A DNA stretch of 6,229 bases, from positions 1 through 6,229 of the forward strand of contig PWMO01000487.1 of the NCBI GenBank assembly GCA_003558175.1, written 5' to 3'. Each line of letters starts with the position of its first letter. The first letter of the stretch is position 1. Shown one piece after another: positions 1-5,876 of the stretch. A program made the translations under genes and the position numbers. The DNA is from Spirochaetaceae bacterium. Its GTDB lineage: Bacteria; Spirochaetota; Spirochaetia; DSM-27196; PWMO01. The notes below the pieces were generated by a model that did not search any database, was not told the origin of the DNA, and was given only the letters and a program-made list of their open reading frames with translations.

Positions 1-2304
1 GGCAATCTCGTCGGCAACCGCTGAAGAATCGGCGAAGTCGTAGTTGATGCCGGTCTTACCCAGCCGTCCGCCTATTCGCCGGGCCAGATCGCAGAAGATG
101 CTCCAGTCGTCGCGGGCGCTCCCCGGTGACGGGAGAACCGGAGTCAGCCGCTGGACCCGTCGCTCAGTGTTGGTAAAGGTGCCGTCCTTCTCAAGACCGG
201 ACTTCGCCGGCAGCACCACGTGCGCCAGCTGCGCCGTCTCACTGAGGAAAATCTCAGCCACCGCCAGCAACGGCAGCGTACGCAGAGACTTCTCGACGTG
301 TCCGATATCCGGATCCGACATCATGGGGTTTTCACCCATGATCAACCCGACCTGTGCCGTGCCTGCTTCCGAAGCACGCATGGTCTCGACGACCGTCAGA
401 CCAACGTTATCCGGCAATGCCTCTACACCCCACGCCTTGGCCATCTTCTCGCGCAGCGCCTGGTCGGTAACCGCCTGATAGCCGGGGTAGACGTTGGGAA
501 GTGCGCCGAGGTCACAGGCGCCCTGCACGTTGGACTGCCCGCGCAGCGGGTTCACCCCGGTTGAGGGCTTGCCGATGTTTCCGGTCAGCATCGCCAGATT
601 CGACAGTGTCAGAACCAGGTTGGTGCCGTTGCTACGCTGCGTAATTCCCATTGAATAGAGAATCGAGGAATGGCCACGCTCGTCGCCATAAATCGAGGTG
701 CCGAACGCGCGCTCGCCCAGTGCGTACATGCGAGCGGCCTTCTCGATGTCCGCCGCCGGCACGCCCGACTGCTCGGCCGCAACCTCCGGCGTAATCTCGG
801 CGACACTCCTGGCAAACTCTTCAAAGTTCTCGGTGCGCGCTTTGATGAACTCCATGTCGGCCCAGCCCTCGCGCAGGATCACGTTCATCATTGCCATGAA
901 GATGAAGATGTCGGTTCCCGACTGCGCCTGCAGATGCAGCGTTGCGTGCCTGGTCAGCGGAATTTTGCGCGGGTCGACAATGATCAGGTTGGCACCCTTC
1001 TTCACCGCGCGAATCACCTCGTAGCTCAGCACCGGGTGCGCCTCGGCAGTATTGCTGCCGGTGATAAACAGACAGTCCACATCACGTACTTCGCGCTGGC
1101 CGTTTGTCATCGCGCCGCTGCCGAAAGACTTGGCCAGACCCGCCACCGTGCTGGAGTGACAGAGGCGGGCACAGTGGTCAACGTTGTTGGTGCCGATGGT
1201 GGCGCGCATCATCTTCTGGAAAACGTAGTTGTCCTCGTTGGTACAGCGCGCCGAGGCGAGACCGAAAACGCTGTCAGGACCGTTCTTCTTGACGGTGTCG
1301 GCAACCCTTTCGGCAATTACATCCAGCGCCTGGTCCCAGCTGACTGGAATGAAGTTGTCGATGGCGTTCTTGGCCGTCAGCGGGCTGCCGTCCGGCATCT
1401 GCCAGTCCTCGTCGGTGAGACCCAGCTGCTTCGCCAGATCTTTGCGCATCAACGGCTCGGTGAGACGATCGTCACTCTGGGCAAAGTCCCAGCCGTAGCG
1501 GCCCTTGGTGCAGAGAAACTCTCCGTTTGCCGCGCCGCCTTCAAATCCGCGGGCATAGGCTATCTTCGGCACGCCGTCACCGTTTTTCTTCAGCAGGTAC
1601 TCAACCTGGCAGCCGACGCCGCAGTACGGACAGACGCTGCGGACCTTTTCGAGATCCCATTCGCGCCCCTGGCCCATACGCTGTTTGGGCAGCAATGCGG
1701 CAGTCGGACAGACCTGGACGCAGCTTCCGCAGAATACACAGCTTGAATCACGCATCTCGCTGTCAAACGGAGTAGCTACGTACGTGTGAATACCGCGTTG
1801 TCCGAACTCAATAGCATCGGCACCGATGACTTCTGTGCAGACCCGGGTACAGCGTCCGCAGAGAATGCAGTACTTGTGGTCGCGCAGGAAGAACGGGTTG
1901 TCGTCCTGCACCAGCTCGCGATGAATCTCCTTCTCGAGCGTGGTTTCCTTCAGATCGTAGATATACGCGTACTGCTGCAGGCCGCAATCACCCGCTTTCT
2001 CGCACGTCGCGCAGTCCATCGGATGATCCGAGATAAGCAGATCGACGGCGTCACGACGACGCTTGTGCAGCTCGTCGCTGTTGGTCTTGACCACCATCCC
2101 TTCGGTTGCCGCCATGGTACAGCTGGGCACCGGGTCCTTGTACCCATCGATCTCGACCAGACAGAGGCGGCAACCGCCCGACGGAACGAGGTCCGGATGA
2201 TGGCAAAGACGGGGGATGTCGATTCCGTTGTCAAGCGCCGCCTGAAGCAGGGTTGTGTCTTTTGGGACCTGCAGGCTCTTTCCATCTATTGTAACGTTGA
2301 GCAT
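1..2304 (-). CDS. fdhA: Formate dehydrogenase catalytic (alpha) subunit, NuoG-like N-terminus fused to molybdopterin oxidoreductase; C-terminus cut by window edge
   Basis: This is the catalytic subunit for formate oxidation or CO2 reduction, presumably cytoplasmic because no signal peptide or twin-arginine motif is seen. The 768 visible codons are open to the window edge. Related fused alpha subunits run to roughly 900 residues, so about 120-150 are probably missing. Domains in order: plant-type [2Fe-2S] ferredoxin (C34, C45, C48, C62); NuoG-type His-Cys [4Fe-4S] site (H94, C98, C101, C107); two [4Fe-4S] sites (C146/C149/C152/C156 and C189/C192/C195/C199); then the molybdopterin domain with its proximal [4Fe-4S] site (C225, C228, C232, C265) and K267. 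The active-site stretch NNVDHCARLCHSSTVAGL matches the E. coli FdhF segment around Sec140. Here C382, encoded TGT, replaces selenocysteine and is followed by H383. The substrate arginine is R588 in NPLRGQSNVQGACD. The ATG start has GGAGGAG six bases upstream. It is the last visible gene of the operon, 28 bases after the NuoF-like gene. Mo versus W cannot be told apart. Confidence 0.96.
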   Translation of the reverse strand, partial: MLNVTIDGKSLQVPKDTTLLQAALDNGIDIPRLCHHPDLVPSGGCRLCLVEIDGYKDPVPSCTMAATEGMVVKTNSDELHKRRRDAVDLLISDHPMDCATCEKAGDCGLQQYAYIYDLKETTLEKEIHRELVQDDNPFFLRDHKYCILCGRCTRVCTEVIGADAIEFGQRGIHTYVATPFDSEMRDSSCVFCGSCVQVCPTAALLPKQRMGQGREWDLEKVRSVCPYCGVGCQVEYLLKKNGDGVPKIAYARGFEGGAANGEFLCTKGRYGWDFAQSDDRLTEPLMRKDLAKQLGLTDEDWQMPDGSPLTAKNAIDNFIPVSWDQALDVIAERVADTVKKNGPDSVFGLASARCTNEDNYVFQKMMRATIGTNNVDHCARLCHSSTVAGLAKSFGSGAMTNGQREVRDVDCLFITGSNTAEAHPVLSYEVIRAVKKGANLIIVDPRKIPLTRHATLHLQAQSGTDIFIFMAMMNVILREGWADMEFIKARTENFEEFARSVAEITPEVAAEQSGVPAADIEKAARMYALGERAFGTSIYGDERGHSSILYSMGITQRSNGTNLVLTLSNLAMLTGNIGKPSTGVNPLRGQSNVQGACDLGALPNVYPGYQAVTDQALREKMAKAWGVEALPDNVGLTVVETMRASEAGTAQVGLIMGENPMMSDPDIGHVEKSLRTLPLLAVAEIFLSETAQLAHVVLPAKSGLEKDGTFTNTERRVQRLTPVLPSPGSARDDWSIFCDLARRIGGRLGKTGINYDFADSSAVADEIA

Positions 2305-2332
2305 GTGTGGCTCCTCCTCGGTTCCTGTTTCC

Positions 2333-3931
2333 TTAAGCTGTTTCGGCGACGTCTTTCTTGAACGCCGCTTCGTATTCGTGACGGAAATACTTGATGGACG
2401 AGAGCACCGGGTTCGGCGCGGTCTTGCCGAGCCCACACAACGATCCGCTGATCATCGTCTTGCCGATCGCTTCCATCTTGTCCAGGTCCTCCGGCGTTCC
2501 CTCACCGTCGGCAAATTTTTCCAGCAGCTTCTCTATCTGCCGTCCACCAACACGACACGGCACACACTTGCCGCACGACTCTTCGACGGTAAAGCCCAGG
2601 TAGAACTTGGCCACGTCGACCATGGAGTCGTCTTCGTCCATGACAATAAGACCACCGGAGCCCATGATCGAGCCGAGCGCTGCCAGCGATTCATAATCGA
2701 TTGGGGTATCGAGGTGCTCAGCCGGAATCATACCTCCCGAAGGACCGCCGCTCTGCACCGCTTTGAACGCCTTACCGTCGGGGATACCGCCCCCGATGTT
2801 GAAGACGATATCGCGCAGCGTGATACCCATCGGAACCTCGATCAGTCCCGAGTTATTGACGTTCCCGGTGAGCGCAAACACCTTAGTGCCCTTGCTGGTC
2901 TCGGTGCCGAGGCCGGCGAACCAGTCGCCGCCGCGGGTGATGATCACCGGGATGTTACCCAACGTCTCCACGTTGTTGATGACCGTCGGCTTGCCCCATA
3001 GCCCCTTGACCGCGGGATATGGAGGGCGCTGAACCGGCATACCGCGTTCGCCTTCAATCGACATCAGCAGCGCGGTCTCTTCACCGCAGACAAACGCGCC
3101 GGCACCAAGCCGAATCTCAATGTCGAACGAGAAGTCGCTGCCGAGGATGTTGGCTCCCAGCAGTCCGTACTCGCGCGCCTGTTCGAGCGCCTTCTCGAGG
3201 CGTCGAATCGCCAGCGGGTATTCGGCGCGGACGTAGACGTAGCCGCGGTCGGCTCCCACCGTGTAGCCGCAGATGGCCATCGCTTCGATGATCGAGTGCG
3301 GATCGCCTTCAAGGATACTGCGGTCCATGTACGCACCCGGGTCGCCCTCGTCTGCGTTGCAGACAACGTACTTCTGGTCGGCCTCGACCTCTTTGCTGAA
3401 GCGCCACTTGCGACCGGTCGGAAACCCGCCGCCGCCGCGTCCGCGCAGGCCGGACTTTTCGACCTCAGCCAGCACCTCATCACGGGTCATATCGAACAGA
3501 GCCTTCTCCAGCCCCTGATACCCCTCTCGCGCGATATACTCCTCGATACTCTCCGGGTCGATGAAGCCGCAGTTTCGCAGCACGACGCGCACCTGTTTGC
3601 GGTAGAACGAGATCTTGTCGACGGCACCAAGACTGTCGGCGTCTTTCTCGCGATAGATGAGCCGGCTGACCGGGCGGCCCTTCAGCAGATGCTCGCGCAC
3701 GATGTCGGCGGCATCCTCGGGCTTTACCTGAACATAGAACGCCTCGTCCGGCAGGACTTTTACGATCGGACCCTGTTCGCAGAAGCCGAAACAGCCGGTC
3801 TTCACAACCTGACAGGTCTTCTCCAGGTCGTGATCGTAGACGTATTTCATGATCTGTTCGTAGATGCGTTCGGACTGGCTGGAATTACAGGCTGTGCCGT
3901 CGCATATGAGACAGTACTGTGCGTATGCCAT
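2333..3931 (-). CDS. nuoF: NuoF-like FMN/NAD(H)-binding diaphorase subunit with N-terminal [2Fe-2S] domain (formate dehydrogenase beta subunit)
   Basis: This 532-residue flavoprotein should pass electrons between the Fe-S chain of the catalytic subunit and NAD(P). Residues 1-90 form a thioredoxin-like [2Fe-2S] domain with C10, C15, C47 and C51. The NuoF core follows: the glycine-rich nucleotide/FMN motif LRGRGGGGFPTGRKW (162-176), CNADEGDPGAYMDRS (191-205), GAFVCGEETALL (278-289), and the INNVETL stretch near 320. After an SLBB-like region comes the C-terminal cluster motif SCGKCVPCR with C453, C456 and C459, plus C499 in GSLCGLGKTAPNPV. The protein ends about 33 residues later. The tandem 2[4Fe-4S] ferredoxin domain carried at the C-terminus by many HydB/HndC-type subunits is therefore absent. 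The ATG start has GAGGAGG nine bases upstream. The gene lies 45 bases after the HndB-like gene and 28 before fdhA. The family assignment is very secure. The symbol is by homology only; hndC or fdhB would be equally valid names. Confidence 0.96.
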   Translation of the reverse strand: MAYAQYCLICDGTACNSSQSERIYEQIMKYVYDHDLEKTCQVVKTGCFGFCEQGPIVKVLPDEAFYVQVKPEDAADIVREHLLKGRPVSRLIYREKDADSLGAVDKISFYRKQVRVVLRNCGFIDPESIEEYIAREGYQGLEKALFDMTRDEVLAEVEKSGLRGRGGGGFPTGRKWRFSKEVEADQKYVVCNADEGDPGAYMDRSILEGDPHSIIEAMAICGYTVGADRGYVYVRAEYPLAIRRLEKALEQAREYGLLGANILGSDFSFDIEIRLGAGAFVCGEETALLMSIEGERGMPVQRPPYPAVKGLWGKPTVINNVETLGNIPVIITRGGDWFAGLGTETSKGTKVFALTGNVNNSGLIEVPMGITLRDIVFNIGGGIPDGKAFKAVQSGGPSGGMIPAEHLDTPIDYESLAALGSIMGSGGLIVMDEDDSMVDVAKFYLGFTVEESCGKCVPCRVGGRQIEKLLEKFADGEGTPEDLDKMEAIGKTMISGSLCGLGKTAPNPVLSSIKYFRHEYEAAFKKDVAETA

Positions 3932-3958
3932 GGATGTGGTCCTCCTCGTTACCCTTTT

Positions 3959-3975
3959 GCGGCCTACCGGCCCGC
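3959..3975 (-). other. Short GC hairpin between the HndB-like and NuoF-like genes
   Basis: Read on the minus strand, GCGGGCC and GGCCGC flank a GGTA loop, pairing with one bulged G. The hairpin sits in the 45-base gap just after the HndB-like stop codon and ahead of the NuoF-like ribosome binding site. It is followed by AAAAGGG rather than a U-run, so it does not look like an intrinsic terminator. An mRNA-stability or processing role is possible, but this is only inferred. A stem this short is common in GC-rich DNA. Confidence 0.25.
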
Positions 3976-3976
3976 G

Positions 3977-4381
3977 CTATTTGTTCGCGTCCGGCCCGAT
4001 TAAGTCACTCGCCGGACGATCGTAGATATGCTCATCAACCAGTTCTTTGTTGATCAGGTGCTTCTGCACGATCTGCCTCGCCACGTCCGGCGTCACCTTG
4101 CCGTAGATGATGACCGGCATCCCGGGAACCCTCACCTCGATGGTTGGCTCGGCATGTTCAAGCCCGAGACCTCCCGTCTGACGTACCGAAACGCTCAGCT
4201 CCGCGTGCTTCTCGATCTCAGCCATGAGCGCCGCAAGCGTATCCTTTGCCCCGGCGGCGATTCCGCTGGTTCCCATGCCGATTGTCAGGTGAATGTCGTC
4301 TTCCGCCGACTCACGGCTCCGGATAGATCTTTGCGCCTTCTCACGCAGCTTGCGCAGCTCTTCAAGTGTCATCTTAGCCAT
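3977..4381 (-). CDS. HndB-like thioredoxin-fold '(2Fe-2S) ferredoxin' domain protein lacking all cluster cysteines
   Basis: This 134-residue protein resembles HndB, the small subunit found between the NuoE- and NuoF-like subunits of NADP-linked hydrogenases. The family marks are an N-terminal helix rich in K, R and E (residues 5-24), IGMGTSGIAAGA (34-45), QTGGLGLEHAEPTIEV (68-83), a GMPVIIYGKVTPDVARQIV segment, and a C-terminal tail ending in DRPASDL. In homologues that bind a [2Fe-2S] cluster the signatures read roughly GTCGIAAGA and TGCxGxCxxEP. Here those positions are S39, G71 and E75, and the whole protein contains no cysteine. It keeps the fold landmarks but cannot hold the cluster, so it is probably a structural or regulatory subunit. 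The start is ATG, two bases after the stop of the ATP-binding gene, and its GGAGGA site lies inside the end of that gene, so translation is probably coupled. The fold assignment is good. The function is unknown. Confidence 0.85.
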   Translation of the reverse strand: MAKMTLEELRKLREKAQRSIRSRESAEDDIHLTIGMGTSGIAAGAKDTLAALMAEIEKHAELSVSVRQTGGLGLEHAEPTIEVRVPGMPVIIYGKVTPDVARQIVQKHLINKELVDEHIYDRPASDLIGPDANK

Positions 4382-4383
4382 GG

Positions 4384-4974
4384 CTATTCTTCCTCCATCG
4401 ATAGAATCTCGATCTCGTCAATCTCGCTCTCGCACCCGGTGATGTACTGGCCGACCAGCGACCTGCTGGACACCAGCGACAGATCCCCAAGCGCATCACG
4501 CAACTCAGAGCGCGTGACCTCGTAGCCGAGGCCGGCACCTCCGCCTGTTCTTGCCGTGCGGCGACGCCGCAGCCGCAGCTCGTAATCGCCGTCGAAGCAC
4601 ATCAGCAGCGTGGCGGCCCCCGCGAGGTCTCCCAGCGGCGGCACGTCCACATTGGTGGTTTCGATTTCCACCAGCAGCCGCGTCCCGGTGCCGGGCTCCG
4701 ACGCAAGCTCGTAACGACCGCCGGTCTGCTCCACCGTCTGCACCAGGAACGGCAGCCCAAGGCCTACCTTTCGTCCCGGGTGCTTCCCCGGCTCGGTGTA
4801 GAAGGGGTCGAGCGCTCTCTGCTGCTGCTCTCGATCCATTCCCTTGCCGTTATCTCTAACCTCGATACGAATCAGCGCCCCCCGCTCTTCTACGGAGACC
4901 TCCACCAGATCCGCCCCGGCCTCTATGCTGTTGTGAGCAAGGTCGAGGATCATGTCCGACAGGCTCCAGTGCAT
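4384..4974 (-). CDS. Stand-alone GHKL/HATPase_c ATP-binding protein (histidine-kinase-like ATPase domain only)
   Basis: A 196-residue protein whose first 105 residues form a Bergerat-fold ATPase domain. The N box is DLAHNSIEAGA (11-21, with N15), G1 is DNGKGM (41-46), the F-box-like stretch is DPFYTE (56-61), G2 is GLGLPF (71-76), and SEPGTGTRLLVEI (92-104) closes the domain. There is no dimerisation/phosphoacceptor histidine domain, sensor domain or membrane segment, so it is not a complete sensor kinase. Residues 106-196 form an extra region of unknown fold with an arginine cluster (RLRRRRTAR) and an acidic tail ending EEE. It lies inside a redox-enzyme operon, 21 bases after the NuoE-like gene and two before the HndB-like gene. 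A role in ATP-dependent regulation or assembly of the complex is inferred. The ATG start has only a distant GGAG. An internal ATG at residue 8 is an alternative, but it would shorten the N-terminal edge of the ATPase domain. Confidence 0.9.
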   Translation of the reverse strand: MHWSLSDMILDLAHNSIEAGADLVEVSVEERGALIRIEVRDNGKGMDREQQQRALDPFYTEPGKHPGRKVGLGLPFLVQTVEQTGGRYELASEPGTGTRLLVEIETTNVDVPPLGDLAGAATLLMCFDGDYELRLRRRRTARTGGGAGLGYEVTRSELRDALGDLSLVSSRSLVGQYITGCESEIDEIEILSMEEE

Positions 4975-4995
4975 CGGCGCGCTTCGGCGGCGCTC

Positions 4996-5490
4996 CTACT
5001 CGCCCTGCCCGTTGCGATACTTTTCTATCACGCCCTGCACCCCGTCGGGCTTGAGCTTGCCGTGCACCTCACCGTTTACCATGACCACCGGGGCGAGACC
5101 GCAGCAACCAACGCAGCGAACGCCCTCGAGTGAGAACTCTTTGTCTTCGGTCACGCCGTTTACCGCAACATCCAGCTGATCGCTGAAGGTATCTGTAAGC
5201 TCTCCCGCACCCTTGAGGTAGCACGCGGTACCGAGGCAGACTGCAATTCTGTTGCGTCCCGGGGGGGTCAGCTTGAAGTAGTTGTAGAATGTGGCTACGC
5301 CAAACAACTTGGACGCCGGCGTGCCCAGCTGCCGCGCCACTTCCATCACTACCGGCTCCGGCAGGTAGCCGTATTCCAGCTGCGTTCTATGCAAGACCAT
5401 GATCAAATTGCCCGGCTGGTCTTTCCATTCATTGATGAACTCCACCAGGCTCTCGGCCAGTTCGACTCTCTCAGGTACTGCGACCGCCAT
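4996..5490 (-). CDS. nuoE: NuoE-like [2Fe-2S] subunit (diaphorase gamma subunit)
   Basis: A 164-residue thioredoxin-fold [2Fe-2S] protein, normal length for the family and similar to complex I 24 kDa/NuoE, HndA and HydC. An N-terminal helical bundle carries the family stretches LEYGYLPEPVVMEVARQLG (38-56) and FGVATFYNYFKLTPPG (63-78). The cluster ligands are C85 and C90 in VCLGTACYLKG, and C126 and C130 in RCVGCCGLAPV. It is expected to partner the NuoF-like subunit near the FMN and to carry or tune electron flow to NAD(P). This is the first gene of the minus-strand operon. The ATG start is well supported by GGGAGG four bases upstream, and a long leader and strong promoter lie further up. The downstream gap to the ATP-binding gene is 21 bases. 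The symbol is by homology; in this context it is a formate dehydrogenase subunit, not part of a complete complex I. Confidence 0.95.
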   Translation of the reverse strand: MAVAVPERVELAESLVEFINEWKDQPGNLIMVLHRTQLEYGYLPEPVVMEVARQLGTPASKLFGVATFYNYFKLTPPGRNRIAVCLGTACYLKGAGELTDTFSDQLDVAVNGVTEDKEFSLEGVRCVGCCGLAPVVMVNGEVHGKLKPDGVQGVIEKYRNGQGE

Positions 5491-5633
5491 GATTCCTCCC
5501 TCTCTGGGTGCCGAGTTCCGCTGTCCGGCGTTTGCGCGCGATCTCCGTGCGCCCCTCAGATGCTACACTGCTCGGCACATCCTGGATGCTTGCCGCTCTT
5601 GTTGCGAACGGTTGCACGACTGATGTGTGATTT
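5491..5633 (-). promoter_or_regulatory. Long 5' leader of the formate dehydrogenase operon with inverted repeat next to the ribosome binding site
   Basis: If transcription starts about seven bases below the -10 box (near 5633), the untranslated leader is about 140 bases. Perfect 8-base arms GTGCCGAG (minus strand, 5578-5571) and CTCGGCAC (5515-5508) could pair in the RNA around a 55-base interior. They would close just before the GGGAGG site of the NuoE-like gene. I recognise no known riboswitch class. A 65-codon reading frame crosses this leader (5668-5471), but it would start at the -35 box and shows no recognisable protein features. Confidence 0.4.
5603..5612 (+). repeat. GCGAACGG element, copy 1 (TGCGAACGGT)
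   Basis: One of three copies of GCGAACGG in the divergent control region. This copy lies about 20-30 bases downstream of the predicted operon start site, inside the leader. Its position would suit a roadblock-type repressor site, but no binding protein is identified. Confidence 0.35.
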
Positions 5634-5639
5634 GAGCCG

Positions 5640-5668
5640 ATTATAGCGTAGCTATATCGATAATTCAA
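5640..5668 (-). promoter_or_regulatory. Predicted sigma70-type promoter of the formate dehydrogenase operon
   Basis: On the minus strand, TTGAAT (5668-5663) is followed after exactly 17 bases by a perfect TATAAT (5645-5640). The surroundings are an AT-rich island in otherwise GC-rich DNA, with further A/T runs upstream of the -35 box (5671-5688). The predicted start is near 5633, which implies the long leader described separately. Spacing and -10 match make this the best promoter in the window. Confidence 0.72.
5642..5656. promoter_or_regulatory. 15-bp dyad TATAGC-GTA-GCTATA over the operon -10 box (candidate operator)
   Basis: Perfect 6-base arms separated by three bases overlap most of the TATAAT box and extend into the promoter spacer. 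The remainder of the spacer holds a second palindrome, TATCGATA (5655-5662), abutting the -35 box. A dyad at this place is where a repressor would block polymerase. It does not match FNR, CRP or ModE consensus sites as I know them. Some symmetry is expected by chance in AT-rich promoter DNA. Confidence 0.4.
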
Positions 5669-5758
5669 TCCCTAATTGTGGATATTTTCGGCTACCGTGC
5701 CGGCCTGGCGAAGCGCCCTTTACGGGCCGATACCCTGCGGTGACGCCTGAGGCCGCTG

Positions 5759-5799
5759 CCGTTCGCGCTGTTCACGTGGGGTCGCTGGCTCGCGAACGG
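5759..5799. repeat. Inverted repeat CCGTTCGCG / CGCGAACGG (copies 2 and 3 of the GCGAACGG element)
   Basis: Perfect 9-base arms lie at 5759-5767 and 5791-5799 with a 23-base interval, so centres are 32 bases apart, about three helical turns. The right arm ends nine bases before the predicted fdhD -35 box, and the arms centre near -81 and -49 relative to the predicted start. That placement suits an activator or a pair of operator half-sites. It is also able to form a hairpin, but no U-run follows, so it is not a terminator. Confidence 0.42.
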
Positions 5800-5808
5800 T
5801 ACGGCTCG

Positions 5809-5837
5809 TTTACAAGGTTCGGAACAGTCGGTAAGAT
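5809..5837 (+). promoter_or_regulatory. Predicted sigma70-type promoter of fdhD
   Basis: TTTACA (5809-5814) and TAAGAT (5832-5837) are separated by exactly 17 bases. They match the consensus boxes at five and four of six positions. The predicted start near 5844 gives a leader of about 33 bases before the fdhD ATG. The promoter diverges from that of the operon, and the two -35 boxes are about 140 bases apart. Confidence 0.5.
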
Positions 5838-5866
5838 CAACCTCGACATGCAGTATCGTACCGAAT

Positions 5867-5870
5867 GGAG
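5867..5870 (+). promoter_or_regulatory. fdhD ribosome binding site (GGAG), deciding the start codon
   Basis: GGAG lies six bases before the ATG at 5877. A second in-frame ATG at 5865 directly overlaps this motif and has no purine-rich site of its own. The downstream ATG is therefore preferred. Confidence 0.6.
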
Positions 5871-5876
5871 TGCCCG

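Noticed and set aside
670..1746. A 358-codon plus-strand open frame antisense to fdhA
   Set aside because: It is in exact codon register with fdhA on the other strand, where stops require TTA, CTA or TCA sense codons that this GC-rich gene rarely uses. Its translation shows no protein-family features, while fdhA matches its family throughout.
1786..2361. A 191-codon plus-strand frame antisense to the N-terminal Fe-S domains of fdhA
   Set aside because: The opposite strand contains perfectly spaced Fe-S cysteine motifs across the same interval. The plus-strand product has no family features.
3959..3975. Hairpin between the HndB-like and NuoF-like genes considered as an intrinsic terminator
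   Set aside because: No U-run follows, and the downstream gene has its own good ribosome binding site within the same operon.
2255..4003. Long plus-strand frames (2255-3001 and 3296-4003) antisense to the NuoF-like gene
   Set aside because: They are shadows of a very well supported gene, with no recognisable motifs and no convincing start sites.
5471..5668. A 65-codon minus-strand frame upstream of the NuoE-like gene, considered as a leader peptide or small protein
   Set aside because: Its start codon coincides with the predicted -35 box, so it would not be transcribed in full from the strong promoter. It also overlaps the NuoE-like start, and its composition is unremarkable.
5701..5729. 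Nested GC hairpin (CGGCC/GGCCG outside, GGCG/CGCC inside) considered as a terminator
   Set aside because: It lies upstream of both divergent promoters with no gene running into it and no T-run on either side, so termination makes little sense here. Stems of four and five bases are common in GC-rich DNA.
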